Part shown: in pieces, positions 33,986-42,388 of the stretch
Layout: each line of letters opens with the position of its first letter
Numbering within the stretch: the first letter of the stretch is position 1
Assembly (NCBI RefSeq): GCF_014646335.1
Contig: NZ_BMNG01000006.1
Coordinates: 286,625-350,624 of the forward strand
Direction: 5' to 3'
DNA length: 64,000 nucleotides
From: Streptomyces lasiicapitis
GTDB taxonomy: Bacteria > Actinomycetota > Actinomycetes > Streptomycetales > Streptomycetaceae
Program-made: the position numbers and the translations under genes
The notes under the pieces: model-generated
Seen by the model: only the letters and a program-made list of their open reading frames with translations
The model's database searches: none
What the model was told of the DNA's origin: nothing

Positions 33986-35005
33986 CTAGGAGTTGAGGTC
34001 GGCGAGCGTGCGCAGGGTGTGCGGGTCGGTGGCGAGCACCAGCAGGTCCGTCACCGGGCCCTTGCGCCACAGCTCAAGCCGTTCCGCGATGCGCGCACGC
34101 GGCCCGACCAGCGAGATCTCGTCGGCGAACGCGTCCGGCACGGCGAGCACGGCCTCCTCGCGGCGCCCCGCCAGGAACAGCTCCTGCACGCGCCGCGCCT
34201 CCTCCTCGTACCCCATGCGCCCCATCAGGTCGGCGTGGAAGTTACGGGCCGCGTGCCCCATGCCGCCGATGTAGAACCCGAGCATGGCCTTGACGGGCAG
34301 CAGCCCCTCGCCCACGTCGTCGCACACCGTGGCCCGCACCAGGGGCGCCACCATGAACCCCTCCCGCAGACCACCGTCGCCGCCGAGCGACGCCTCGTAC
34401 ACGTCGGTCCGCGTGGGCGACCAGTACAGCGGCAGCCACCCGTCCGCGATCCGCACGGTCTGCGCGACGTTCTTGGGACCCTCGGCGCCCAGCAGAATGG
34501 GCAGATCGGCACGCAGCGGATGAGTGATCGACTTGAGCGGCTTGCCGAGCCCGGTCCCGTCGTTGCCCGCGTACGGCAGCGGGTGGAACCGCCCGTCCAC
34601 GGCCACAGGCCCCTCCCGCCGCAGCACCTGCCGTACGACATCGACGTACTCCCGCGTAGCGGTGAGCGGCGACTTGGGGAACGGCCTGCCGTACCACCCC
34701 TCCACCACCTGTGGCCCCGAAAGCCCGAGGCCGAGCAGGACGCGCCCGCCCGAGAGGTGGTCGAGGGTGAGGGCGTGCATGGCGGTGGTGGTGGGCGACC
34801 GGGCAGCCATCTGCGCCACGGCCGTACCGAGCCGTATCCGCGAGGTGTGCGCGGCGATCCACGTCAACGGCGTGAACGCGTCCGACCCCCACGCCTCCGC
34901 CGTCCACACGGAGTCGTACCCGAGCCGCTCGGCCTCCCGCGCGAGCGCCAGCCGCTCCGGGTCGGGCCCGCGCCCCCAGTACCCGAGTGCAAGACCGAGC
35001 CGCAT
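33986..35005 (-). CDS. LLM-class F420-dependent oxidoreductase, Rv3520c-like
   Basis: A 339-residue luciferase-like (TIM-barrel) enzyme expected to use the deazaflavin F420. The N-terminus GLALGYWGRGPDPERLALAR, AEAWGSDAFTPLTWIAAHTS, the segment TTTAMHALTLDHLSGGRVLL and GLGKPLKSITHPLRADLPIL resemble M. tuberculosis Rv3520c, a member of the KstR regulon of unknown reaction. No KstR-like site is seen upstream; instead a perfect CTGACG-CAA-CGTCAG palindrome lies 25 bp before the start, a motif also near fadE and chsH3. ATG 35005 has GAGGAGG. It is convergent with the VWA operon. Confidence 0.87.
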   Translation of the reverse strand: MRLGLALGYWGRGPDPERLALAREAERLGYDSVWTAEAWGSDAFTPLTWIAAHTSRIRLGTAVAQMAARSPTTTAMHALTLDHLSGGRVLLGLGLSGPQVVEGWYGRPFPKSPLTATREYVDVVRQVLRREGPVAVDGRFHPLPYAGNDGTGLGKPLKSITHPLRADLPILLGAEGPKNVAQTVRIADGWLPLYWSPTRTDVYEASLGGDGGLREGFMVAPLVRATVCDDVGEGLLPVKAMLGFYIGGMGHAARNFHADLMGRMGYEEEARRVQELFLAGRREEAVLAVPDAFADEISLVGPRARIAERLELWRKGPVTDLLVLATDPHTLRTLADLNS

Positions 35006-35029
35006 GCGCCCTCCTCGGTACGTACGGAA

Positions 35030-35044
35030 CTGACGCAACGTCAG
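35030..35044. promoter_or_regulatory. CTGACG-CAA-CGTCAG palindrome upstream of the F420 oxidoreductase
   Basis: A perfect 6-bp inverted repeat with a 3-bp spacer, 25 bp upstream of the oxidoreductase start. The same 15-bp palindrome type occurs at 51106-51120 (chsH3), 40052-40066 (fadE) and, with one mismatch, at 8171-8185 (cyp125). Confidence 0.5.
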
Positions 35045-35121
35045 ATGCCTGTCGCCGCCCGGACTGTACGGCAACGGCCCCCCGCCCGGAAGGGCGAGGG
35101 GCCGTGTGCGCGAGGAAAGGA

Positions 35122-36009
35122 TCAGCCGCGCTGGATGCCCGTGGTGTCCTGCAGCACGCCGCGACGGCCGTCCTGCGTCTGGGCCACCAGGCTCTGGCCG
35201 CGCTGCTCCACGGCCAAGTACCAGGTGCCGGGGGCCAGTTCCGCGATGGGGGTCGGCGAGCCGTCCTCCGGGTAGAGCGGGCGCGGCACCGGGACGGCGA
35301 ACCAGAACGGCGAGAAGTCCGCGGCGGGAGCGCCGGCCTGCTGCGCCTGCGCGGGCGGCGGGGTCTGGCCGCCACCCTGCGGCTGACCGCCGAAGGACTG
35401 CTGCGGCTGGCCCGGCTGGGCGCCGTAGGGCTGGCTCGGCTGACCGGGCTGGCCCTGCGCGCCCGGGTAGCCGTAGCCACCCTGCGGCTGGCCGCCGTAG
35501 GGCTGCGGGGCCTTGGGGCCCGCAGCGCCCGCGAGGGGGGCCTTGAGGGCGGGGACGATGTTCGTGGCGACCGCGGCGGCGGCCATGGCCAGCGTGGCGA
35601 TCAGGCCGAGGATCAGGCCCATGCCGGCGTCGGGGGACTCGGCGCCACCGCCGCTGCCGCCGAATTGCCTGCCGAGCTGCTCGAAGAGGAAGCCGAACGA
35701 CTGGTCCGTGTCGAAGATCGCGCCGAGCGAGCTCCACGCGGCGGCGATGGTGAAGACGACGCCGACCTGTCCCAGGTCGAGGCCGACGACCTTGCGCTGT
35801 CCCATGCCGCGGCCCACGACGATGAGCGCGGCGCCGATGACGCCGAGCAGGTACACGCTCATCAGCAGGTTGCCGTTGTCCCAGGCGATCGGCAGCTTGT
35901 CGCTGTCGGAGCCGTCGGAGTCAAAGGTGTCGAGGAACGACGCGATGAAGAGCAACACCGCTGCTCCGATCACCACGCCGTCGCCTCGAGTGAGGGAGCG
36001 GAAATTCAC
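35122..36009 (-). CDS. membrane protein with Gln/Gly/Pro-rich linker (DUF5336-like)
   Basis: A 295-residue protein with four membrane segments in residues about 10-165 (VVIGAAVLLFIASFLDTF, LLMSVYLLGVIGAALIVVG, VGVVFTIAAAWSSLGAIF, GLILGLIATLAMAAAAVATN), a low-complexity linker of GGQPQGG, GYPGAQGQPGQP and related repeats (about 175-235), and a C-terminal domain SPFWFAVPVPRPLYPEDG with TWYLAVEQRGQSLVAQTQDG. The four-helix start recalls the DUF5336 family, but this is by architecture only. The start is GTG 36009 preceded by GAAGGACC. Role unknown; the C-terminal part could bind a ligand or interact with the membrane surface. Confidence 0.78.
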   Translation of the reverse strand: MNFRSLTRGDGVVIGAAVLLFIASFLDTFDSDGSDSDKLPIAWDNGNLLMSVYLLGVIGAALIVVGRGMGQRKVVGLDLGQVGVVFTIAAAWSSLGAIFDTDQSFGFLFEQLGRQFGGSGGGAESPDAGMGLILGLIATLAMAAAAVATNIVPALKAPLAGAAGPKAPQPYGGQPQGGYGYPGAQGQPGQPSQPYGAQPGQPQQSFGGQPQGGGQTPPPAQAQQAGAPAADFSPFWFAVPVPRPLYPEDGSPTPIAELAPGTWYLAVEQRGQSLVAQTQDGRRGVLQDTTGIQRG

Positions 36010-36246
36010 TTCAGGTCCTTCGTCAGTCGTCTCGTTGGTGGAGGCGTCGCTGCCGCCGTATTCGCGGTCGTGTCGCGGTGTGCGTAGCGCGGGGGTGGCC
36101 CCTCATCGTACGGAGGACACTATCGCTCGCTCAGCCGGGGTGTCTGCTTGAGATAAAGATCGTCACGCAGTGAAGATCTGCCAGTTGCCGTCCCGTGACG
36201 CGAGGGGATGCCGTTCCTGTGACGTGCGGGGACATACCTACCCGCA

Positions 36247-37254
36247 CTACCCCCGCAGGAAGCTCTCGATCCCGTCCGACAGGCCCTGGGCCGCCTTCTG
36301 GCGCCAGGGGCCGGAGGTCAGCAGGGCCTCGTCCTTGGGGTCGCGCATGTTGCCGCACTCGATGAACACCTTGGGAACCTTGGACAGATTGAGGCCGCCG
36401 AGGTCGCGGCGGACGTCGAGGCCGGTGCCGTCGCCCACGTAGTTGGAGGGGGCGCTCTTGGTGGCGCTCAGGAACTTGCCCGCGATGCGTTCGCCCAAGT
36501 CCCGGGAGGGACCGACGATCGCGGAGGTGTCCGCGGCGCCGCCCTTCACGGAGGCGGGCAGGATGACGTGGAAGCCGCGGTTGCCGACGGCGGAGCCGTC
36601 CGCGTGCAGGGAGATCACGGCGTCGGCCCGCGCCTCGTTGCCGATGCGGGCGCGCTCGTCGACGCAGGGGCCGAAGGGGCGGTCGGCGTTGTGCGTGAGA
36701 CGGACCGTGGCGCCCTGCCGGTGCAGCAGGTCGCGCAGGCGGTGGGCGAGGTCGAGGGTGAACCGGGCTTCCGTGTAACCGTTGTTGGTCGACGTGCCCG
36801 TGGTGTCGCATTCCTTGGAGTTCGTGCCGATGTTCACCTGGCGGTTGATCTCGGCGGTGTGCTTGAAGTTGCCCGGGTTGTGCCCGGGGTCCACCACGAC
36901 GACCTTGCCCTTGAGGGGGCCGGACGCGGCGGGGCGGCCGCCCGCGGTGGGGTCGGCGGACGGCTTCGGGTCGTCGTCCGCGGGCTTGGACTTCGACGGT
37001 TTCGCGGACGCCCCGGGCTTGCCGGACCTGCTCGCGTCCGCGCTCGGCTTCGAGGGCGAACCCTGCTCCGAGCGGCTCGCCGACGGCAGGGTTCTGGCCG
37101 GTTTTCCGCTGTCGGACTCGCTCGCGGAGTCCCAGATGAGATAGCCGGCGAGACCGCCGGGCACCAGCACGGCGAGGGCGACCGCGAGCGGGCGGCCACC
37201 GCGGAAGCGGCGGGGCGGGCGCGGTGGATGACTGTCCGGACCTACGTACGACAC
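36247..37254 (-). CDS. N-acetylmuramoyl-L-alanine amidase (Amidase_3)
   Basis: A 335-residue cell-wall hydrolase. An N-terminal membrane helix (PLAVALAVLVPGGLAGYLIW) anchors it, then a Ser/Pro/Lys-rich linker to about residue 110, then the zinc amidase domain with GKVVVVDPGHNPGN (zinc His), TEARFTLDLAHRL (zinc Glu), DAVISLHADGS (zinc His) and KVFIECGNMRDPKDE (catalytic Glu). It cleaves the bond between muramic acid and the stem peptide. The signal helix is not obviously cleaved, so it may stay on the membrane. The start is GTG 37254. The about 237-bp gap after 36010 holds no gene. Confidence 0.92.
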   Translation of the reverse strand: MSYVGPDSHPPRPPRRFRGGRPLAVALAVLVPGGLAGYLIWDSASESDSGKPARTLPSASRSEQGSPSKPSADASRSGKPGASAKPSKSKPADDDPKPSADPTAGGRPAASGPLKGKVVVVDPGHNPGNFKHTAEINRQVNIGTNSKECDTTGTSTNNGYTEARFTLDLAHRLRDLLHRQGATVRLTHNADRPFGPCVDERARIGNEARADAVISLHADGSAVGNRGFHVILPASVKGGAADTSAIVGPSRDLGERIAGKFLSATKSAPSNYVGDGTGLDVRRDLGGLNLSKVPKVFIECGNMRDPKDEALLTSGPWRQKAAQGLSDGIESFLRG

Positions 37255-37275
37255 GGGGCGAGCCTATCCGCGCCG

Positions 37276-37926
37276 TCAGACGACCGCGCCGGTTCGGCGC
37301 AGGACGCGCAGTGAGTCCGTGGCCGAGATCTCCGTGAATGCCCCGGAATCCAGGGCCCGGAGGTAGATCCGGTACGGGGCCTGCCCGGTCCACTCGTCCA
37401 CCGGATCGGGGAACACGTCGTGGATGACGAGCAGCCCGCCCTCGGCGACGTGCGGCGCCCACCCCTCGTAGTCCGCGACCGCGTGCTCGTCGGTGTGGCC
37501 GCCGTCGATGAAGACGAAGGCGAGCGGAGTGTTCCACAGGGCCGCCACCTGCGGGGACCTGCCCACGACCGCGATGACGTGGTCCTCCAGGCCGGCCCGG
37601 TGCAGCGTCCTGCGGAACGTCGGCAGCGTGTCCATGCGGCCGACCTGAGGGTCGACGGTGTCCGGGTCGTGGTAGTCCCAGCCGGGCTGCTGCTCCTCGC
37701 TGCCCCGGTGGTGGTCGACCGTGATCACACTCACACCGGCGGCGCGGGCCGCGTCCGCGAGCAGCAGGGTGGAGCGGCCGCAGTACGTGCCGATCTCCAT
37801 CAGGGGCAGCCCGAGCGCGGCCGCCTCGGCCGCCGCCGCGTACAGGGCGAGGCCCTCCTTCACGGGCATGAAGCCCTTGGCGGCCTCGAAGGCGTCGAGA
37901 ACGTCCGGCGCGGGCTCGGCGGCCAT
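37276..37926 (-). CDS. class I SAM-dependent methyltransferase (Methyltransf_24 type)
   Basis: A 216-residue Rossmann-fold methyltransferase with LPLMEIGTYCGRSTLLLADA (SAM motif I), SVITVDHHRGSEEQQPGWDY, AFVFIDGGHTDEHAVADYEG and GGLLVIHDVFPDPVDEW. The H.GSEEQQPGW segment with the later IDGGH.. motif is typical of the family that acts on small-molecule or sugar acceptors; the acceptor here is unknown. ATG 37926 follows GAGGAGG; the longer frame upstream is rejected. It lies 21 bp upstream of the amidase gene in the same direction and probably shares its transcript. Confidence 0.85.
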   Translation of the reverse strand: MAAEPAPDVLDAFEAAKGFMPVKEGLALYAAAAEAAALGLPLMEIGTYCGRSTLLLADAARAAGVSVITVDHHRGSEEQQPGWDYHDPDTVDPQVGRMDTLPTFRRTLHRAGLEDHVIAVVGRSPQVAALWNTPLAFVFIDGGHTDEHAVADYEGWAPHVAEGGLLVIHDVFPDPVDEWTGQAPYRIYLRALDSGAFTEISATDSLRVLRRTGAVV

Positions 37927-38074
37927 GGGTTCCTCCTCGGGGCGGGCGCGTGGCGGCCCGCGTGGTGCGAACGGGCCCGCGAGTTCAGGACGCGCGGGCG
38001 CCTCATCGTGCACCACACCCCCGTCATGGGGGGTGACGGGGGTGTGGTGGTTCAGGGGGAGTGGGCCCAGGGCC

Positions 38075-39844
38075 TCAGGCCAGGACTTCGCTGTCGCCCG
38101 GCAGCGCCAGGTTCACCTCGACCGGCCGCTCCCCGCCGGGGTGCGCCGCCGACATGGCGTGCGGCGCGTGCCCCGCGGCGGTCGCGGCGAGTACGTAGGC
38201 GCCGTCGGCGGGGACTTCGAGGGCGTACCGGCCCTCGCCGTCCGTCAGCGCGGCGCCCGCCTGGCGGCCGCGGTGGTCGATCAGCGTGACCTTGGCGCGG
38301 GCGAGCGGCGCGCCCGACGGGGCGAGCACCCGCCCCTGGAAGCCGCCGAGCGCCCGCACGGCCTGCTCGGCCCGTTCCAGGTTGGCTTCTTCCTCGCTGC
38401 TCGCCCGCAACTGCGTCTTCTGTTCCGCCGGCGCCCGGTCGCGGCCCGGCAGGAACAGCGCGAGCAGCAGCCCGATCGCGACCGCGCCGGTGGCGATGAG
38501 GAAGGAGGTGCGGAAGCCCTCCATGGTCGGTACGTCGACGGGGCCCGCGTGCGTGGCGGTGTTGGCGAGCACCATGCCGATCACGGCGCTCGACACCGAC
38601 GTACCGATGGAGCGCATCAGGGTGTTGAGGCCGTTGGCCGCGCCCGTCTCGGACGCGTCGACGGCGCCGATGATCAGGGCGGGCAGCGAGGAGTAGGCGA
38701 GGCCGATGCCCGCGCCGACGATCACCGCGATGACGATGGTCTGCCAGGCGGCGCTCATCAGGCCGAGGCCCGCGCCGTAGCCGATCGCGATGATCAGCAG
38801 GCCGAGGATCAGGGTGATCTTGGGGCCGTACTTCGACGACAGGCGCGCGTAGATCGGCGCGGTGAACATCATCGTCAGGCCGAGCGGCGCCACGCACAGA
38901 CCCGCGACGACCATGGACTGGCCGAGGCCGTACCCGGTGGACGAGGGCAGCTGCAGGAGCTGCGGCAGGACGAGGGAGATGGCGTAGAAGGCGACGCCGA
39001 CCATGATCGAGGCGAGGTTGGTGAGCAGCACCTCGCGCCGCGCGGTGGTGCGCAGGTCGACCAGCGGGGCCTTGAGGCGCAGCTCCATCACGCCCCACAG
39101 GAGCAGGACGACGGCGGAGGCCGCGAAGAGGCCGAGGGTCAGGCCCGAACTCCAGCCCCAGTCACTGCCCTTGGTGATGGGCAGCAGGAACAGCACGAGC
39201 CCGGCGGACAGACCTAGCGCGCCGGCCACGTCGAACGTGCCCTGCGCGCGCAGCGGGCTCTCCGGTACGAGGAAGACGATGAGCAGCATCGCGATCACGC
39301 CGAGGCCCGCGGCGCCGAAGAACAGCGCGTGCCAGTCGGCGTGCTGGGCGACCAGGGCGGCGACCGGCAGGGCGAGTCCGCCGCCCACGCCTATGGACGA
39401 GCTCATCAGGGCCATCGCGGAGCCGAGCTTCTCGCGCGGCAGCTCGTCGCGCATCAGGCCGATGCCGAGCGGGATGGCGCCCATCGCGAAGCCCTGCAGC
39501 GCGCGGCCGACGATCATCACGAGCAGGTCGTCGGTGAACGCGCAGACCAGGGAGCCGACGACCATCACGGCGAGGCTGGTGAGCATCATCCGCCGCTTGC
39601 CGAACAGGTCGCCGAGACGGCCCATGATCGGCGTCGAGACCGCGCCCGCGAGCAGGGTCGACGTCATGACCCAGGTCGCGTTGGACGGCTCGGTGCCGAG
39701 CAGGGTCGGCAGATCCTTGATGACGGGGACGAGCAGCGTCTGCATGACGGCGACGACGATGCCCGCGAAGGCGAGGACGGGGACGACACCGCCGATGCCG
39801 CGCGCTGCGCGGTCACCGCGGGGGTGGGTCGTCGCTTGGGACAT
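38075..39844 (-). CDS. MFS drug/metabolite exporter (DHA2-like) fused to a carboxypeptidase-regulatory-like domain
   Basis: A 589-residue membrane transporter with 14 helices in residues about 20-470, marked by GRLGDLFGKRRMMLTSLAVM and GFAMGAIPLGIGLMRDEL. After the membrane part comes a soluble region (about 475-589) with LGGFQGRVLAPSGAPLARAK, TLIDHRGRQAGAALTDGEG and YALEVPADGAYVLAATAAGH, which is a transthyretin-like/carboxypeptidase-regulatory-like beta-sandwich. That domain is unusual on an MFS protein. ATG 39844 is used. It is divergent from the fused FadE gene, and the shared promoter region carries a KstR-like site at 40069, so it might export or import a sterol-derived compound (inference). 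Confidence 0.88.
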   Translation of the reverse strand: MSQATTHPRGDRAARGIGGVVPVLAFAGIVVAVMQTLLVPVIKDLPTLLGTEPSNATWVMTSTLLAGAVSTPIMGRLGDLFGKRRMMLTSLAVMVVGSLVCAFTDDLLVMIVGRALQGFAMGAIPLGIGLMRDELPREKLGSAMALMSSSIGVGGGLALPVAALVAQHADWHALFFGAAGLGVIAMLLIVFLVPESPLRAQGTFDVAGALGLSAGLVLFLLPITKGSDWGWSSGLTLGLFAASAVVLLLWGVMELRLKAPLVDLRTTARREVLLTNLASIMVGVAFYAISLVLPQLLQLPSSTGYGLGQSMVVAGLCVAPLGLTMMFTAPIYARLSSKYGPKITLILGLLIIAIGYGAGLGLMSAAWQTIVIAVIVGAGIGLAYSSLPALIIGAVDASETGAANGLNTLMRSIGTSVSSAVIGMVLANTATHAGPVDVPTMEGFRTSFLIATGAVAIGLLLALFLPGRDRAPAEQKTQLRASSEEEANLERAEQAVRALGGFQGRVLAPSGAPLARAKVTLIDHRGRQAGAALTDGEGRYALEVPADGAYVLAATAAGHAPHAMSAAHPGGERPVEVNLALPGDSEVLA

Positions 39845-40049
39845 GGGGGTGCGGCCTCCGGGACGAAGGGGCTGATGGCGTGGCTGGTGGCGTAGCGGTG
39901 GCACCGAGAGCGGCGGCGGGTGGTCCACCCGCAGGTACATGCAAGATGAACCTGTATCCCGGGGCTACTATTCCGACGCCCGTCGAACTAGAAGAACTCT
40001 TGAACCTCTTGACCTCTCATTGACCTCGGTCGCCCACTCCTGGGTCCTC

Positions 40050-40082
40050 ATCTGACCTTCCGTCAGATTGGAACGTGTTCTA
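40050..40082. promoter_or_regulatory. composite operator region in front of the fused fadE gene
   Basis: ATCTGAC-CTTCC-GTCAGAT (40050-40068) is a perfect inverted repeat with 7-bp arms. Directly after it TGGAACGTGTTCTA (40069-40082) fits every fixed base of the KstR consensus TnnAACnnGTTnnA. They lie 42 bp upstream of the fadE start. The two motifs side by side suggest two regulators at one promoter. Confidence 0.72.
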
Positions 40083-40123
40083 GTCTGGCGCCGTTCCGGC
40101 AGCGGCTACCGGCAGGGGTGCGC

Positions 40124-42361
40124 ATGGGCATCGGAATCACGCCAGAACAGCGGGAGTTGGCCGCGGCGGTGCGCGGCTGGACGGCCCGGGACGCACCGCC
40201 CGAGACGGTGCGCAAACTGCTCGACGCCCCGCCCGGCACGGGTGGCGCGCCCGCCCACTGGGACGGCCTGGCCGCGCAGGGGCTGCTCGGCGTCCATCTG
40301 CCCGAGGAGTACGGCGGCGGGGGCGGGAGCCTGCTCGACCTCGCCGTCGTCCTGGAGGAGGCGGCGCGGGCGGCGCTTCCGGGGCCGTACGCGGCGAACG
40401 CGCTGGCCGCGGCTGTGCTGCATCGCGCGGGGGCGCGGGAGCTCGCGGCGGATCTTGCGAGCGGGGTGCGGGTGGGGGCGGTGGCGCTGGGGGCGGGGGC
40501 GGTGCGGGCTGTCGAGGTGGCGGGTGCGGGGGAGGGGCCGGGCTCAGGTGCGGGCCCGGCTGCGTACGGCTCCGACCTGGTCCTCGACGGCACCGCCCCG
40601 CCCGTCCTGTCCGGCGCCGACGCCGACCTCCTGATCCTCGCGGCCCGTTCCGCCCGCGGCACGGTGTGGGCCGCCGTGGACGCGGCGGATCTGACCGTAC
40701 GTACACACGAGAGCGCCGACCCGACCAGGCCCACCGCCGAGGTGACCGCGCACGCGACGCGCGTCCCGGCGGCGCGGGTGCTGGCCCTCGGCCCGGCGGA
40801 CGTGGCCGACCTCGCGGCCGTGGTGTTCGCGGCGGACGCGTGCGGCACGGCCGCGTGGGCGCTGCACACGGCTACCGAACACGCCAAGGTGCGCGAGCAG
40901 TTCGGGCATCCCGTCGGCCGCTTCCAGGGCGTCAAGCACCTGTGCGCGGACATGCTGGTGCGCCTGGAGCAGGCGCGGGCGCTGACGTGGGACGCGGCGC
41001 GGGCGGCGGACGAGACGGAGGCGTCGTACGAACGCGAGGCCCCCGAAGCCCGCTCCCTCGTCTGCGCCCTCGCCGCCGCCACCGCCCTCGACGCCGCCCA
41101 CTCCTGCGCCAAGGACTGCGTACAGATCCTCGGCGGCATCGGCTTCACCTGGGAGCACGACGCGCACCTGTATCTGCGGCGGGCCCTGGTGGCGCGGCAG
41201 TTGCTCGGGGCCGGGGACGCGCACCGGCTGCGCGCGGTGCGGCTCGCGGAGGCGGGGGCGCGGCGGGAGCTGCGGGTGGAGCTGCCCCCGGAGGCGGCGG
41301 CGTACCGCGCCGAGGCCCGTGAGGTGATCGCCCGCGCCCGCGGCCTCGACCCCGCGGCGGCCCGCCGCGCCCTCGCCCCCACCGGTCACGCCGCCCCGCA
41401 CCTGCCGCCCCCGCACGGCCTGGGCGCCGACCCCGTCCAACAGCTCGCCGTCCAGCGGGAGTTGGCGGACGCCGGGGTGCGCCTGAGCGACCTGGGCATC
41501 GGCACCTGGGTGGTGCCTTCACTGATCGCGTACGGCACCGAGGAGCAGCGGGAGCGCCTCCTCGGGCCGACGCTGAGCGGGGAGCTGCTGTGGTGCCAGC
41601 TGTTCAGCGAGCCGGAGGCGGGCTCGGACCTGGCGGCGCTGCGGACACGGGCGGAGCGCGCCCCCGACGGCTCCTGGCGGATCACCGGGCAGAAGGTGTG
41701 GACGAGCGCGGCCCAGTGGGCGGACCACGGCATCCTGCTCGCCCGTACGAATCCGGAGGCCCCCAAGCACAAGGGCCTCACCTACTTCCTCGTCGACATG
41801 AAGAACACCCCGGGCATCGACATCCGCCCGCTGCGCGAGATCACCGGCGACAGCCTCTTCAACGAGGTGTACTTCGACGACGTACGCCTGCCCGCCGACG
41901 CCGTGGTGGGCGCCGTCGACGCGGGCTGGAAGGTCGCCCGCCACACCCTCGGCAACGAACGCGTCCACATGGCCGACCAGTTGACCTTCGACACCGGCCT
42001 GGAGTCGCTGCTCGCCCGCGCGCCGGGCCTGGACGGCGCGACCCGCGCCCGCGTCGGCGCGCTCGCCGCCGAGGCGCACGCGCTGGCCTGCATCGCCCTG
42101 CGCACGACCGCGCGGCAGGTGGCGGGCGCGGAGCCGGGCGCGGGCGCCTCGGTGCGCAAGCTGCTGCAGACCACGCACCAGCAGAAGGTGGCCGAGCTTG
42201 CCCTCGAACTCCTGGGCCCCGAGGGCGCGTTGCGCGAAGGCCCGGCCGAGCGCGCCGTCCACGGCTTCCTCCTCTCGCGCTGTCTGACCATCGCGGGCGG
42301 CACCACCCAGGTCCAGCTCAACGTCGTGGCCGAACGCATCCTCGGCCTGCCCCGGGACTGA
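40124..42361 (+). CDS. fused acyl-CoA dehydrogenase, FadE34/ChsE3-like
   Basis: A 745-residue protein holding two acyl-CoA dehydrogenase halves. The first (about residues 1-380) lacks the usual FAD-contact motif but keeps the C-terminal helical segment DCVQILGGIGFTWEHDAHLY. The second (about 390-745) has the canonical LFSEPEAGSDLAALRTRAER, WRITGQKVWTSAAQWADHGI and IAGGTTQVQLNVVAERILG. Sterol side-chain dehydrogenases such as ChsE1-ChsE2 are heteromers of a functional and a degenerate subunit; FadE34 (ChsE3) is a single-chain fusion of about this length. This gene fits that pattern. ATG 40124 follows AGGGG; GTG 40118 is the alternative. It is followed after 27 bp by the Ltp1-like thiolase. Confidence 0.9.
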   Translation: MGIGITPEQRELAAAVRGWTARDAPPETVRKLLDAPPGTGGAPAHWDGLAAQGLLGVHLPEEYGGGGGSLLDLAVVLEEAARAALPGPYAANALAAAVLHRAGARELAADLASGVRVGAVALGAGAVRAVEVAGAGEGPGSGAGPAAYGSDLVLDGTAPPVLSGADADLLILAARSARGTVWAAVDAADLTVRTHESADPTRPTAEVTAHATRVPAARVLALGPADVADLAAVVFAADACGTAAWALHTATEHAKVREQFGHPVGRFQGVKHLCADMLVRLEQARALTWDAARAADETEASYEREAPEARSLVCALAAATALDAAHSCAKDCVQILGGIGFTWEHDAHLYLRRALVARQLLGAGDAHRLRAVRLAEAGARRELRVELPPEAAAYRAEAREVIARARGLDPAAARRALAPTGHAAPHLPPPHGLGADPVQQLAVQRELADAGVRLSDLGIGTWVVPSLIAYGTEEQRERLLGPTLSGELLWCQLFSEPEAGSDLAALRTRAERAPDGSWRITGQKVWTSAAQWADHGILLARTNPEAPKHKGLTYFLVDMKNTPGIDIRPLREITGDSLFNEVYFDDVRLPADAVVGAVDAGWKVARHTLGNERVHMADQLTFDTGLESLLARAPGLDGATRARVGALAAEAHALACIALRTTARQVAGAEPGAGASVRKLLQTTHQQKVAELALELLGPEGALREGPAERAVHGFLLSRCLTIAGGTTQVQLNVVAERILGLPRD

Positions 42362-42388
42362 ACCCACCCATCCGAAGGAGCCCCAGCG

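Noticed and set aside
39985..40005. TAGAAGAACTCTTGAAC as an eighth KstR site
   Set aside because: It lacks the AACnnGTT core in register and has only a partial TAGAA half.
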